A stretch of 64,000 nt of DNA from Paenibacillus silvae (GCF_014639235.1 NZ_BMFU01000001.1:1054001-1118000), one strand, 5' to 3'. Shown: positions 52,674 through 62,100, numbered from the stretch's first letter. Translations and numbers: made by a program. The notes: generated from the letters alone by a model not told the origin.

Positions 52674-52996
52674 CCTGTTGTCCTCCTTCTTATAATAAAA
52701 GAGCCCCACTTGTGAGCCCTCCTTACCATCTTACCAAAATGAAATTATTAATCCAATCTATTCCGCTAACTTGGCGTTTTATTCTATAACCTGGAACTAT
52801 TATCCATCATTTCACGATATTCATTACATATTATGATAGATCCATAGAACATTTTAATTGGCTCATAAAAAACATTTTATGGATTTTCATCTCGTATTTT
52901 TATTTTCTTTCCTGTATATTTAACTACAAACTTTTATGCAATTTATACAAATAGGTATCTGCAGACTTTAACACGATAAAGGAGTGCATTGAAAAA

Positions 52997-54382
52997 GTGT
53001 CCACGATTACAAAAGAAACTTCAACATCTCAAGCTACTACTGCCGCAGCATATGTTCATTCCGTTTATGAGTCGGTCATCGCAAGAAATCCGAACGAGAG
53101 CGAATTTCATCAGGCTGTCAAAGAAATCCTGGATTCACTGATCCCCGTCATTGAGGCACATCCAAAATACAGAAATCACAGTCTGTTAGAGCAGCTTGTT
53201 GAGCCAGAACGGGTGATTACGTTCCGTGTACCATGGGTAGATGATCAGGGCAAGGTGCAGGTTAACCGCGGATTCCGGGTACAGTTTAACAGCGCCATCG
53301 GTCCTTACAAAGGCGGGCTTCGTTTCCACCCTTCGGTATACTCCGGCATTATCAAATTTTTGGGCTTTGAACAAATTTTCAAAAACGCATTGACTGGTCT
53401 GCCGATCGGCGGGGGTAAAGGCGGTTCTGACTTTGATCCGAAAGGGAAATCCGATCAGGAAGTGATGCGCTTCACGCAGAGCTTCATGACAGAGCTGTAC
53501 AAATACATCGGTCCCGATGCAGACGTTCCAGCAGGTGATATTGGCGTAGGCGCACGAGAAATCGGTTATATGTTCGGTCAATACAAACGTATTCGTGGCG
53601 GACATGAAGCTGGCGTACTGACAGGCAAAGGTCTGCTGTATGGCGGAAGTCTCGCACGGAAAGAAGCAACGGGTTATGGCTGCGTATACTTCGTTAACGA
53701 AATGCTCGCCTCCAAGGGGCTCAGCTTCAAGGACAGCACCGTGGTTGTCTCCGGTTCCGGCAACGTATCCATCTATGCCATCCAGAAGGCACAGGAGCTT
53801 GGTGCTCGCGTCGTAGCATGCAGCGATTCCGGTGGTTACATTCATGATCCGCAAGGTATCAATCTGGATACAGTGAAACGCCTGAAAGAAGTGGAGCGTC
53901 TGCGGATTAGCGAATACGTCAAAGAACACCCGCACGCTACATATACGGAAGGCTTTGAGGGTATCTGGTCCATTCCTTGTGACATCGCTCTTCCATGTGC
54001 CACTCAGAACGAAATTGATGAACACGCTGCGGCCCTTTTGGTCAAAGGCGGCGTTAAAGCGATTGGTGAAGGTGCCAACATGCCTTCTACTCTGGCTGCG
54101 ATTGATGTATTCCTTGGTGCTGGCGTACTGTTTGGTCCTGCCAAAGCGGCAAATGCAGGTGGCGTTGCCGTGTCTGCTCTTGAAATGTCACAGAACAGCA
54201 TGCGGTTGTCCTGGACATTTGAAGAAGTTGACGCCAAGCTTCACGACATTATGAAAAACATCTACAAGAGCTGTGTCGAAGCTGCCGAAGAATACGGCTG
54301 CGAGGGCAACCTTTTGGCTGGCGCAAATATTGCAGGCTTCCTCAAGGTCGCTGATTCAATGATCGCTCAGGGTGTCGTGTAA
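52997..54382 (+). CDS. gdhA: NADP-type glutamate dehydrogenase
   Basis: 461 residues, GTG start; GGAG lies 12 bases upstream, longer than usual. N-terminal dimerisation domain with catalytic Lys in PIGGGKGGSDFDPKG and substrate Lys in GPYKGGLRFHPSV; Rossmann domain with VVVSGSGNVSIYAIQKA. Converts 2-oxoglutarate and ammonia to glutamate. Hexameric 50-kDa type. Followed by a strong terminator. Confidence 0.96.
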   Translation: MSTITKETSTSQATTAAAYVHSVYESVIARNPNESEFHQAVKEILDSLIPVIEAHPKYRNHSLLEQLVEPERVITFRVPWVDDQGKVQVNRGFRVQFNSAIGPYKGGLRFHPSVYSGIIKFLGFEQIFKNALTGLPIGGGKGGSDFDPKGKSDQEVMRFTQSFMTELYKYIGPDADVPAGDIGVGAREIGYMFGQYKRIRGGHEAGVLTGKGLLYGGSLARKEATGYGCVYFVNEMLASKGLSFKDSTVVVSGSGNVSIYAIQKAQELGARVVACSDSGGYIHDPQGINLDTVKRLKEVERLRISEYVKEHPHATYTEGFEGIWSIPCDIALPCATQNEIDEHAAALLVKGGVKAIGEGANMPSTLAAIDVFLGAGVLFGPAKAANAGGVAVSALEMSQNSMRLSWTFEEVDAKLHDIMKNIYKSCVEAAEEYGCEGNLLAGANIAGFLKVADSMIAQGVV

Positions 54383-54420
54383 GTTATTTTTATGTATATC
54401 CTTTAATAGCTTAATCTAAA

Positions 54421-54480
54421 AAAAAGCCTTTCCTTCGTTCCGTAGCTCTTTCAAGCTATCGTTTCGAGGGAAGGCTTTTT
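54421..54480. terminator. Terminator of gdhA
   Basis: AAAAGCCTTTCCTTCG/CGAGGGAAGGCTTTTT with an internal second stem; works on the + strand and probably also for the converging gene. Confidence 0.9.
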
Positions 54481-54506
54481 ATCGTACCACATACTCAATT
54501 ATGCGA

Positions 54507-54959
54507 TTAACTGCTGATCATTCGGATATCCTTGGTCATGAACACATCCACTGCATCCTCATGATCCACGATAAACCCGAAACGTTCATACAATCGCTGT
54601 GCGGGGCTTCCCTGCAGCACGTTCAGCGAAATTCGCTTGTGCCTGACATCTTCCTGTTCCAGCAGCAGGTTAAGCACCTTAGTCCCCAAGGTTCTGCCCT
54701 GATGCTCGGGATGAATATAGAAGTGCTCCAGCAGAAGCCCCCCTTCGATCGGTTTTAACGCCACACAGCCAATCAGGACGCCTTCTCGCTCCAAAATCCG
54801 GGTATGTTCCGGATGAAACGTATTGCGGAAGCGCTCCCTGACCCTGATCTCGTCATATCGCCCCAAACGTGTCAGGTCATCACGCAACACCAAAGCTCGT
54901 AATTCCGCCAGCTGCTCCGTGTCCGCCAGAACGGCCTGACGCAAGATTATTCCGTCCAC
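54507..54959 (-). CDS. GNAT N-acetyltransferase
   Basis: 150 residues, GTG start behind GGAGGTG. GNAT core: LIGCVALKPIEGGLLLEHFYIHPEHQGRTLGTKVLNLL contains the acetyl-CoA loop (Q/RxxGxG-like QGRTLG), followed by ISLNVLQGSPAQRLYERFGF. Substrate unknown. Confidence 0.92.
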   Translation of the reverse strand: MDGIILRQAVLADTEQLAELRALVLRDDLTRLGRYDEIRVRERFRNTFHPEHTRILEREGVLIGCVALKPIEGGLLLEHFYIHPEHQGRTLGTKVLNLLLEQEDVRHKRISLNVLQGSPAQRLYERFGFIVDHEDAVDVFMTKDIRMISS

Positions 54960-55146
54960 TTTCTAACACCTCCATACATTTCTCATATTCTATCATAGCC
55001 GTACTTCCTATTGTCATTAGTAACGGGAGAATATTAATCTCTCTTTTCAATTGAAGTGAATAACTGACAATGGTAAAGTGTTACTCATCTGAGGATATTT
55101 CTGAATTTGAATTCATTCGTTTTATTATGATAAGGAAGTGTGTATT

Positions 55147-55998
55147 TTGTCTAACGTACCATTCATTAGCAGTGAGAATCCTCACCTTCAAGCAGACTGT
55201 GAGCGATGTTTCGGGCTCTGCTGTGTCGCCCTGCCTTACGGAAAATCTTCCGATTTTGCTTTTGACAAATCCAGTGGCACACCCTGTCCTAATTTGCGTG
55301 AGGATGATCGCTGCGGTATCCATACGCAGCTTCGCCAGAAAGGCTTCAAGGGCTGCACCGTTTATGATTGCTTTGGCGCGGGCCAGAAGCTGTCACAGGT
55401 TACGTATGCAGACAAAAGCTGGCGAACCCACCCCGAATCGGCGCGGGAGATGTTTGACTGTCTGCCTGTTCTGCGTCAGATTCATGAATTGATCAGTTAT
55501 ATGAGAGAGGTGATGATGCGGCAAGATACCTCCTCACTGTATGCTGCCATGACTGAGGCTTATCCGGGCGTATTACAACTGAGTGAGCTTGAGCCAGCGG
55601 CCCTCCTAGCGCTGGACCTTACAAGCCATCGTTCAAACGTAAACGCTCTGTTGCTCCAGGCTAGTGAACAAGTACGAGGGAGTGCTCCAGCGGTTACATC
55701 TGCTTCCAAGAAGTCCAAGCCCAAAAAACGCAGCGGTATGGACTTTCTGGGAGCTAATCTTCAAGGAGCCGATCTGAGAGGTGCCAGCTTCCGGGGTGCG
55801 CTTATGATTGCCGCTAACCTGCGCCATGCCGATGCTCGGAACGCAGATTGGATTGGCGCTGACCTGCGGGATACAGAGCTTAGTGGAGCCGATCTTCGCG
55901 GCGCAATCTTCCTGACACAGGCACAGCTCAATGCAGCAAAGGGAAACGCAGATACACGGCTGCCTGACCACCTGCACATGCCTTCCCACTGGCATTAA
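55147..55998 (+). CDS. Pentapeptide-repeat protein with N-terminal Cys cluster
   Basis: 283 residues; TTG at 55147 is eight bases after AAGGAAG. Residues 12-90 hold a metal-binding-like cluster (CERCFGLCC, PCPNL, RCGIH, GCTVYDCFGAG), like the YkgJ-type putative zinc/iron-chelating domain. Residues about 200-270 form a right-handed quadrilateral helix of pentapeptides (LGANLQGADLRGASFRGAL, GADLRDTELSGADLRGA). Function unknown; other pentapeptide proteins mimic DNA or protect gyrase. Confidence 0.88.
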   Translation: MSNVPFISSENPHLQADCERCFGLCCVALPYGKSSDFAFDKSSGTPCPNLREDDRCGIHTQLRQKGFKGCTVYDCFGAGQKLSQVTYADKSWRTHPESAREMFDCLPVLRQIHELISYMREVMMRQDTSSLYAAMTEAYPGVLQLSELEPAALLALDLTSHRSNVNALLLQASEQVRGSAPAVTSASKKSKPKKRSGMDFLGANLQGADLRGASFRGALMIAANLRHADARNADWIGADLRDTELSGADLRGAIFLTQAQLNAAKGNADTRLPDHLHMPSHWH

Positions 55999-56015
55999 AC
56001 CTATAATAAAATGCC

Positions 56016-56051
56016 AAAAGCTCGCCTCTCGTAGAAGGGCGAGCTTTTTTT
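56016..56051. terminator. Bidirectional terminator
   Basis: AAAAGCTCGCC/GGCGAGCTTTTTTT stem between convergent genes. Confidence 0.9.
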
Positions 56052-56072
56052 CAATAATAAAATATATGAATA

Positions 56073-57050
56073 CTACAGCAGGTCACGACGAAGGTCTGCA
56101 GCTGATTTCGGAGACAGGTGACCCAGCGGAATATCAAATACCGTCTTCGCCCCTTTATGACCTTCCTGGCTCAAACGTTGTGCTGCCCGGGCATAGGCCA
56201 CAAGTACACTTGCCGTGAATTCCGGGTTACTGTCCAGCTTCAAACCGAATTCAATAATTTGTTTTTGACCGTTGCCTGTAATTCCGCTGCGAATAACGAA
56301 ACCACCGTGCGGCATGCCAGCATGCTCGGATTTCAGCTCTTCTTCACTGATGAAGGTAACGGTTGTATCATAGTCTGAGAAATAGTTCGGCATATTTACA
56401 ATCGTTGCACGAATCTCATCCTGGTTCGCGCCTTCCTCGGCCACTACATAACATTGACGCAGATGTTTCTCGCGTGTGGACAGCTCTGGCGTTTCTCCTG
56501 AACGGATACGCTCAATCACTTCCTCCACAGGTACGGTGTACTGCACGCCCGCTTTAACACCCGGAACACGACGGATCGCATCCGAGTGGCCTTGGCTTAC
56601 GCCTTTTCCCCAGAATGTATATTCTTTACCTTCAGGCAGAATGGATTGGGCCAGCAGACGATTCATGGAGAACAACCCTGGGTCCCAGCCTGTGGAGATC
56701 ACGCTTACATGTCCACCTTGCTCCGCTGCCGCGTTTACGGCTTCGTAGAACTCAGGAATTTTAGCGTGAGTATCGAAGCTGTCTACGGTATTGAACAATT
56801 TAGCGATAACAGGTGTCTGCTCTGGCAGATCCGTTGCAGAACCCCCGCACAGAATCATGACATCAATTTTGCCTATATACTGCTCCGCCGCAGAGATGTG
56901 CTCAAAGCGTGCTTCCGTACCTTCAGCCACCATTTGCTCGGGATTACGACGTGTAAATACAGCAACCAATTCCAGATCATCATTTTGGGTAATCGCTTTT
57001 TCTACACCTTTTCCCAAGTTACCGTAACCTACGATGCCAACTTTAATCAT
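56073..57050 (-). CDS. ddh: meso-Diaminopimelate dehydrogenase
   Basis: 325 residues. NADP-binding N-terminus KVGIVGYGNLGKGVEKAI, then VAVFTRRNPE, STGWDPGLFSMNRLLAQ and GKGVSQGHSDAIRRVPGV, the signature of Ddh (EC 1.4.1.16). Makes meso-diaminopimelate from tetrahydrodipicolinate in one reductive amination step, for peptidoglycan and lysine. Needs ammonia, like gdhA nearby. GGGAGAGG before ATG. Confidence 0.96.
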   Translation of the reverse strand: MIKVGIVGYGNLGKGVEKAITQNDDLELVAVFTRRNPEQMVAEGTEARFEHISAAEQYIGKIDVMILCGGSATDLPEQTPVIAKLFNTVDSFDTHAKIPEFYEAVNAAAEQGGHVSVISTGWDPGLFSMNRLLAQSILPEGKEYTFWGKGVSQGHSDAIRRVPGVKAGVQYTVPVEEVIERIRSGETPELSTREKHLRQCYVVAEEGANQDEIRATIVNMPNYFSDYDTTVTFISEEELKSEHAGMPHGGFVIRSGITGNGQKQIIEFGLKLDSNPEFTASVLVAYARAAQRLSQEGHKGAKTVFDIPLGHLSPKSAADLRRDLL

Positions 57051-57142
57051 GTTTAATCCTCTCCCTGTCTGAATCTTTTTGTCTATAAGTCTATCTAAGG
57101 ATATAACATACCATGTAACTTGTCAGGTTTCCAGATGCAAAT

Positions 57143-57194
57143 AAAAAAATACCTTGCAACGGTGCCGCGTTAAAGCCGCTCCATGCAAGGTATG
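57143..57194 (-). terminator. Terminator of lipoprotein gene
   Basis: ATACCTTGCA/TGCAAGGTAT arms with GC-rich inner stem; TTTTTTT on the - strand. Confidence 0.85.
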
Positions 57195-57287
57195 GATAAA
57201 AAAACAACAGGGTGTATAAAGATGCGTCTTCCATTCCATTGCAAAACAGGTTACAAATGTTTGACGGGTGTCCACCTTACCGTTTGT

Positions 57288-57857
57288 TTAAATCTCCGAC
57301 CATGTCAAGGTCAGTTCGATAACGCCTTCCTTGCTTGCCGTTGTCCCGCCAATCAGAGACCAGCTCTGCTTCTCATCGGGTTCAGTTCCCTGAATAACGA
57401 TATTTTTTTCATCAATGATTTGTCCTGAATCTTTCAGCTTCTTACTTGTAAAATAATCCTTATAAAGCTTGGATATCGTCTTCATATCCTGCTCAGTGGT
57501 GAAGATCAGCATTACGGATTTCTTGCCATCACTTTCTGTAGAAGTAGCTGTCGTAACCTTGGCATCTTCTGGTAAAGGGAAATCCTTAGGCAAGTATTCC
57601 GGCATATCTTCCGCCGCAACGGTCTGACTTGGCTCCGTTGAAGCTTCTGAAGCAGCAGGAGTGGATGCAGTTTCCGTATCCGTCGACGTTTCATTTGTAT
57701 TTTCTGTGACAGCTGGCTCAGCCGTTCCAGCCGAGGCCTCGCTATTCACCTGTTCAGATTCGTTCTTTGGCTGATCAGAAGCACTGCTGCAAGCACTTAA
57801 TGCGACCATCATAGCCAGCGCAGCGCAGGCCAGTACGTATGTTTTCTTTTTCACCAT
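57288..57857 (-). CDS. Lipoprotein with Ser/Thr/Glu-rich linker
   Basis: 189 residues. Signal peptide with lipobox LSAC, about 60 residues of Glu/Ser/Thr/Ala low complexity, then a small domain (MPEYLPKDFPLPEDAKVTTAT...ELTLTWSEI) of the kind seen in many Bacillales surface lipoproteins. Function unknown. It follows the 49-residue membrane protein by about 100 bases and may share its transcript. Confidence 0.8.
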   Translation of the reverse strand: MVKKKTYVLACAALAMMVALSACSSASDQPKNESEQVNSEASAGTAEPAVTENTNETSTDTETASTPAASEASTEPSQTVAAEDMPEYLPKDFPLPEDAKVTTATSTESDGKKSVMLIFTTEQDMKTISKLYKDYFTSKKLKDSGQIIDEKNIVIQGTEPDEKQSWSLIGGTTASKEGVIELTLTWSEI

Positions 57858-57958
57858 AAAATATCACTCCTTCTCGTTGTTTCAGGTTGTCATTCGGCAA
57901 GTCAAGTCGTTACATCAGAAGTCCACTTCTGCATGCAGCTTGCACATCCCTCCTTTGT

Positions 57959-58108
57959 TTAGTCGAGCTCCAATGTTTGCTTTACTTCGGGCACAGCATC
58001 GACGGAATGTTTAATCCAGACGACGGATACGGACAACACCGTCAAGGATAAAAGGCAGCTTATTGCAAGGATAGACAGGAATCGGGTGATAACTCTGATA
58101 TTTTTCAT
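57959..58108 (-). CDS. Small membrane protein, 49 residues
   Basis: ATG preceded by AAGGAGGAGGGAG, an excellent RBS. One long hydrophobic helix (FLSILAISCLLSLTVLSVSV), basic N-terminus (KNIRVITR) and an acidic outside tail ending LELD, TAA. Orientation rule predicts the tail outside. Family unknown. Confidence 0.7.
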   Translation of the reverse strand: MKNIRVITRFLSILAISCLLSLTVLSVSVVWIKHSVDAVPEVKQTLELD

Positions 58109-58310
58109 CTCCCTCCTCCTTCGTTCAGCAGATTGTTTCTGTTCTCACCGTTATCATGTAAATGAATCATTTTACTCATGTATATAAATCGTCCCATAAA
58201 TTTTTCTATGTATGCTTCAATCGTACCCAACAAATGGCGGCATTGAAACAATCCCGAGTCCAGTTCTATCCCCAACCAAAGTCCAGTTTCCTTCCCCTAC
58301 CTCTGATAAC

Positions 58311-58361
58311 AAAAAACCGTTTGTTTTCCTTCGCTGGAACACCAAAGGAAAACAAACGGTT
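58311..58361 (-). terminator. Terminator of exoA
   Basis: AACCGTTTGTTTTCC/GGAAAACAAACGGTT, 15-base perfect arms, TTTTTT after it on the - strand. Confidence 0.9.
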
Positions 58362-58416
58362 ATGCTGGTTAGTGTGGTTTGCGCTGGTTTGCGCTACTTT
58401 ACTACTCTATCTTCGC

Positions 58417-59172
58417 TTACATTTTCAGCTGCACGCCTACCGGGCAATGATCACTGCCCATCACGTGACAGTCGATATAAGCGTCAGTCACGTTAGGTAC
58501 GAGCTGCCCGGACACGAGAAAATAATCGATACGCCAGCCTACATTCCGCTCTCTGACCTTGGGCATGTACGACCACCAGCTGTATACATCCGTTTGATCC
58601 GGGTGCAGGTGACGGAAGCTGTCAACATAACCAGCCGCAAGCAGGTCGGTCATCTTGCCGCGCTCTTCATCTGTAAATCCGGAGTTGCCCATGTTCGGCT
58701 TCGGATTTTTCAGATCAATCTCCTGATGGGCCACATTCAAGTCACCACAAATGATGACCGGCTTTGTCTTCTCCAGTTGCAGCACATATGATCGGAACCG
58801 ATCCTCCCACTCCAGACGATAAGGCAGCCGGGTCAGATCACGCTTGGCATTGGGCGTGTATACATTAATCAGATAGAAGACATCGTACTCCAGCGTAATC
58901 ATTCGGCCTTCCGGCTCGCTATCCTCTTCCATGCCATAGCGAACAGACAGCGGTTTGATGCGGCTGAATACCGCTGTGCCGGAGTATCCTTTTTTAATCG
59001 CATAATTCCAGTATTGATAGACGTCTTCGCCCAGCTCCATCTCGATCTGCCCTGCCTGCAGCTTCGTCTCCTGAAGACAGAAAATGTCAGCCTTGCTTTG
59101 ATGATAATAATCCATAAATCCTTTATTCACACACGCTCGAAGTCCATTCACGTTCCAGGACACCAGCTTCAT
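58417..59172 (-). CDS. exoA: Exodeoxyribonuclease III / AP endonuclease
   Basis: 251 residues. Endonuclease/exonuclease/phosphatase fold: MKLVSWNVNGLRA, QETK, ICGDLNVAH, WRIDYFLVS and the terminal GSDHCPV with catalytic Asp-His. Cuts at abasic sites in base-excision repair. GAGGAG before ATG. Single gene with own terminator. Confidence 0.96.
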   Translation of the reverse strand: MKLVSWNVNGLRACVNKGFMDYYHQSKADIFCLQETKLQAGQIEMELGEDVYQYWNYAIKKGYSGTAVFSRIKPLSVRYGMEEDSEPEGRMITLEYDVFYLINVYTPNAKRDLTRLPYRLEWEDRFRSYVLQLEKTKPVIICGDLNVAHQEIDLKNPKPNMGNSGFTDEERGKMTDLLAAGYVDSFRHLHPDQTDVYSWWSYMPKVRERNVGWRIDYFLVSGQLVPNVTDAYIDCHVMGSDHCPVGVQLKM

Positions 59173-59310
59173 AATCTCATCTCCTCACATCTCTTCAATA
59201 TAACATGAGCCCAATTCGCGGGACAAGACATCACATTATGGGGATGGGAGATTGGACTGTAAATGAAATGAAAATAAAATTCAAAATGAAAGTAAAGATA
59301 AAGAACTCGT

Positions 59311-59868
59311 TTAGTTATCGCTTTGCAGCTTCGAGAATATCGCAAGATCAACGTATCTGCCCTTCTCGAACTCATGCTGACGCAGCAATCCCTCTTGCTG
59401 AAAACCCAGCTTGTGCAGCAAACGAACGGACGCCTCGTTCCCCGGGTCCACCTTCGCTTCAATTTTGTTCAATCGCATCTGATTGAATCCAAAATCCAGT
59501 ACAGCACATGCAACCTCTGTCATGATGCCCTTGCCCCAGCAGGAGGATAGCAAATCATACCCGATCTCTGCCCGATGATGCGGTGCTTCATAACCCAGAT
59601 ATCCGCATGTGCCAATGACACGACGCGTCTCCTTGTCTTCTATCATCCAGCGCAAACCTGAATGCTCTTTGAAAATCTTCGCATACCAGCCCATCTCGTC
59701 CAAAGCATCCTGCTCGGACTCAAAGGGTGTGAAGGGCATATATTCTACAACGGTTGGGTCAGAATATAACGTCAACAGATCAAGGCTGTCACCAGCTTCA
59801 GCCGCCCGAAGCCGAAAACGCTCCGTATCCAGCTGTGGAAAATATTCAAACGTAAATCGTTCACTCAT
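59311..59868 (-). CDS. GNAT N-acetyltransferase, RimJ/RimL-like
   Basis: 185 residues. Opens with LDTERFRLRAAEAGDSLDLL and has IGTCGYLGYEAPHHRAEIGYDLLSSCWGKGIMTEVACAVLDFGF with the acetyl-CoA loop, then RIEAKVDPGNEASVRLLHKLGFQQEG-type ending. Acetylates protein N-termini or small amines. AAAGGAG before ATG. Confidence 0.93.
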   Translation of the reverse strand: MSERFTFEYFPQLDTERFRLRAAEAGDSLDLLTLYSDPTVVEYMPFTPFESEQDALDEMGWYAKIFKEHSGLRWMIEDKETRRVIGTCGYLGYEAPHHRAEIGYDLLSSCWGKGIMTEVACAVLDFGFNQMRLNKIEAKVDPGNEASVRLLHKLGFQQEGLLRQHEFEKGRYVDLAIFSKLQSDN

Positions 59869-60024
59869 TATTTTTTTCTCCTTTAAGCTAAAATCTCGTC
59901 TAGGGCGTGCCCTAGTTTTTATGTACGTTACAGTTACGTATTTGCAACTTCTGTGTTATTTTACTATGTTCACCTCATATAACCAAGTCATGTCATAGGA
60001 AGAACAGGATAAGTCAAAATGATG

Positions 60025-60072
60025 CCACTAGAGGCCATACCCTGATTACTTGCCGGGAATGGCCTCTAGTGG
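60025..60072. terminator. Long perfect hairpin between genes
   Basis: CCACTAGAGGCCAT/ATGGCCTCTAGTGG, 14-base perfect arms, 20-base loop. Neither side has a strong T run, so it is a weak terminator or an RNA-stability element. Confidence 0.5.
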
Positions 60073-60150
60073 TTGTATTCCATTTTAAAACCTATTCAGC
60101 CCCATTAGATAAAGAGAATTTCATTCAATACGTGAGCTCTGTATTGAATC

Positions 60151-61017
60151 TCAACGCATGGTTTTCACAAGCGAGGCTATGTCTTGCTCACCGTAACCGG
60201 CATCTATAGCTTTATTAAACAGGTTTCGCAGAAACAACGGAAACTCGTTATTCATGTTTTTTTCACGAGCCTGCTCCATAAGAAGCCCTACAGTAACCAT
60301 GGACATTTGAAGAGAGCTTTGCGGATTCTCGTAATTGGAATGTTGAATGACCTCGCTCTCGTATTGAAGAATAGCACCAATCATCGGTGAAACTCCTGCA
60401 ATCAGGGAACCAAAGTCATCAATGCGCAGGCCATCCGACTCCAGAATACGCGTTGCGTGGAAGAAACCCAGATATGACCCGAACAGATACGAGAGAAATG
60501 CCAGGTCAATCGAAGCGGCAGCACTAGCCTGTTCTCCATAATAAGGAACCTGACCTGCCAGTGCATCGAGAACCGGCTTAACTTGGTCAAACGCTTCCTT
60601 GGACCCTGAAGTGAAAATGGTTGCATGAGGTCCTCCCATTTGGGCGGGAGCAGCAGCTATCGCTCCTTCAATATACGCCGCACTGTGAACATTAGCCCAC
60701 ATTTCATGCTTTTGAGCCTGTTCGGGGCTGCCTGTCGTTAGTTGGATTAGAACTCGCCCAGATAAGGCAGAATGGACATCTTCTACGTCCAGTATTTCAT
60801 ATGAAGTCTGATAGTCAGATACACAGATTATCGATATTTGACTGGCACGGATCGCTTCAGCAGCCGTAGCTGCGAGCACAGCTCCTTTTTCAATGAGGGA
60901 ATCTGCCCTGGTTGCAGTCCGATTCCATACGGTGACATCATATTCCTTCTCCAGCAGTGCATTTGCAATGGCCCCTCCCATCGCTCCTAAACCAATAACC
61001 GTTACTTTCTTCATCAT
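60151..61017 (-). CDS. Imine-reductase-like NAD(P) oxidoreductase
   Basis: 288 residues. Rossmann start VTVIGLGAMGGAIANALLEK and NRTATRAD, with the helical C-terminal domain of the beta-hydroxyacid dehydrogenase/imine reductase group (AYIEGAIAAAPAQMGGPHATIFTSG; SIDLAFLSYLFGSYLGFFHA). The position of the catalytic Lys of hydroxyacid dehydrogenases is replaced, which favours imine reductase. Divergent from a WYL regulator, its probable controller. GGGAGG before ATG. Confidence 0.88.
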   Translation of the reverse strand: MMKKVTVIGLGAMGGAIANALLEKEYDVTVWNRTATRADSLIEKGAVLAATAAEAIRASQISIICVSDYQTSYEILDVEDVHSALSGRVLIQLTTGSPEQAQKHEMWANVHSAAYIEGAIAAAPAQMGGPHATIFTSGSKEAFDQVKPVLDALAGQVPYYGEQASAAASIDLAFLSYLFGSYLGFFHATRILESDGLRIDDFGSLIAGVSPMIGAILQYESEVIQHSNYENPQSSLQMSMVTVGLLMEQAREKNMNNEFPLFLRNLFNKAIDAGYGEQDIASLVKTMR

Positions 61018-61139
61018 TTATTCCTCCCAAGTGCATGTATTATGGATTGAAGACGATTCATCTTGACTTCGAAAATAAGCATAATCGATAATAGTGACAA
61101 CTAATGGCATGATTTAAAAAATCATTTTGAGGAGCACAT

Positions 61140-62084
61140 ATGCATAAAGCACAAAGACTTGTTCAGTTAATTATGTTAGTGAATGAACGCAGAACGTTTA
61201 CCGTACAAGAGCTGGCCGATGAGTGCGGGGTATCACGCCGGACCATGATTCGTGATTTGGCGGAATTAAGCGAGCTGGGCATCCCTCTTTATTCCGAGGT
61301 TGGTGCTAATGGAGGGTATCGCGTTTTACGAGAGAAAATGCTGCCGCCGATCAGTTTTACCGAGCATGAGGCTATGGCATTATTTTTTGCCTGCCAATCA
61401 CTGCAGAACTATAAATCTCTGCCCTTTAACAATGAAGTGCAAGGTGCGTTGCGCAAGTTTTTCCATTATTTATCCAGTGATCTTAAACGTAAAATCGAAC
61501 ACATGCAGCAAAGATTGACATTCTGGGTCCCCCCGCATCAACTAGATGTGCCTTACTTGAAAGAAATACTGGAGGCGGCTTTGGAACAAAAAATTATTGA
61601 AATTCGGTATGAAGCCAGCACAGCACAAAAACGAAGGATTCAACCTCTCGGGCTGTATACGATGAATGGTTTATGGTACTGCCAGGCCTATTGCTTCAGC
61701 GCAGCGGATTATCGTGTATTTCGTGTTGACCGGATTAGCGGAGTTCAATGTGAGGTGGATCAAAGCCAGAAAGTAGACCTGGACGAAGAGAATATTCAGG
61801 AGTGGATCATGCGCAAGGATGAAGAAACTCCGTTGGAGCTTGAGGTGATATTGACGCCAGATGGTGTGCGAAGATGTCAATCCGATGTATGGTTGTCTTC
61901 ATTCATGCTGGTTAATGAAGACGGTTCAGGAAGAATTCAGGCACAGATGAGCACAAGTTACATCCCTTGGGTGGTCAGTTTCTTTCTTGGTTTGGGAACA
62001 GACGCACATGTCACACATCCCCCGCAAATTCGTGACCAGATCCGCACCAGACTGCAAGCCATGTCTGCACAATATGCAGATTAG
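61140..62084 (+). CDS. WYL-domain transcriptional regulator (YafY type)
   Basis: 314 residues. HTH_11 winged helix at 1-60 (FTVQELADECGVSRRTMIRDLAEL), then the helical linker and the WYL domain (about 140-225: ALEQKIIEIRYEA...IQPLGLYTMNGLWYCQAYC...FRVDRISG) and a WCX C-terminal extension. WYL domains bind nucleotides or ssDNA-like ligands. It is divergent from the imine reductase gene with 122 bases between the starts, so it likely controls it. GAGGAG before ATG. Confidence 0.93.
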   Translation: MHKAQRLVQLIMLVNERRTFTVQELADECGVSRRTMIRDLAELSELGIPLYSEVGANGGYRVLREKMLPPISFTEHEAMALFFACQSLQNYKSLPFNNEVQGALRKFFHYLSSDLKRKIEHMQQRLTFWVPPHQLDVPYLKEILEAALEQKIIEIRYEASTAQKRRIQPLGLYTMNGLWYCQAYCFSAADYRVFRVDRISGVQCEVDQSQKVDLDEENIQEWIMRKDEETPLELEVILTPDGVRRCQSDVWLSSFMLVNEDGSGRIQAQMSTSYIPWVVSFFLGLGTDAHVTHPPQIRDQIRTRLQAMSAQYAD

Positions 62085-62100
62085 ATCATCTATTAAAGGG

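Noticed and set aside
52690..52720. Terminator suggested by two GAGCCC blocks upstream of the antiporter operon
   Set aside because: The blocks are direct, not inverted, repeats and cannot form the hairpin.
52720..52980. Riboswitch or attenuator upstream of gdhA
   Set aside because: AT-rich stretch without recognisable hairpins, T-box or riboswitch core; only promoter-like AT sequence.
53186..54025. 279-codon - strand frame opposite gdhA
   Set aside because: Shadow of gdhA, which has all catalytic motifs.
58162..58791. 209-codon + strand frame at the exoA 3' end
   Set aside because: Runs through the exoA terminator hairpin and is antisense to conserved exoA motifs.
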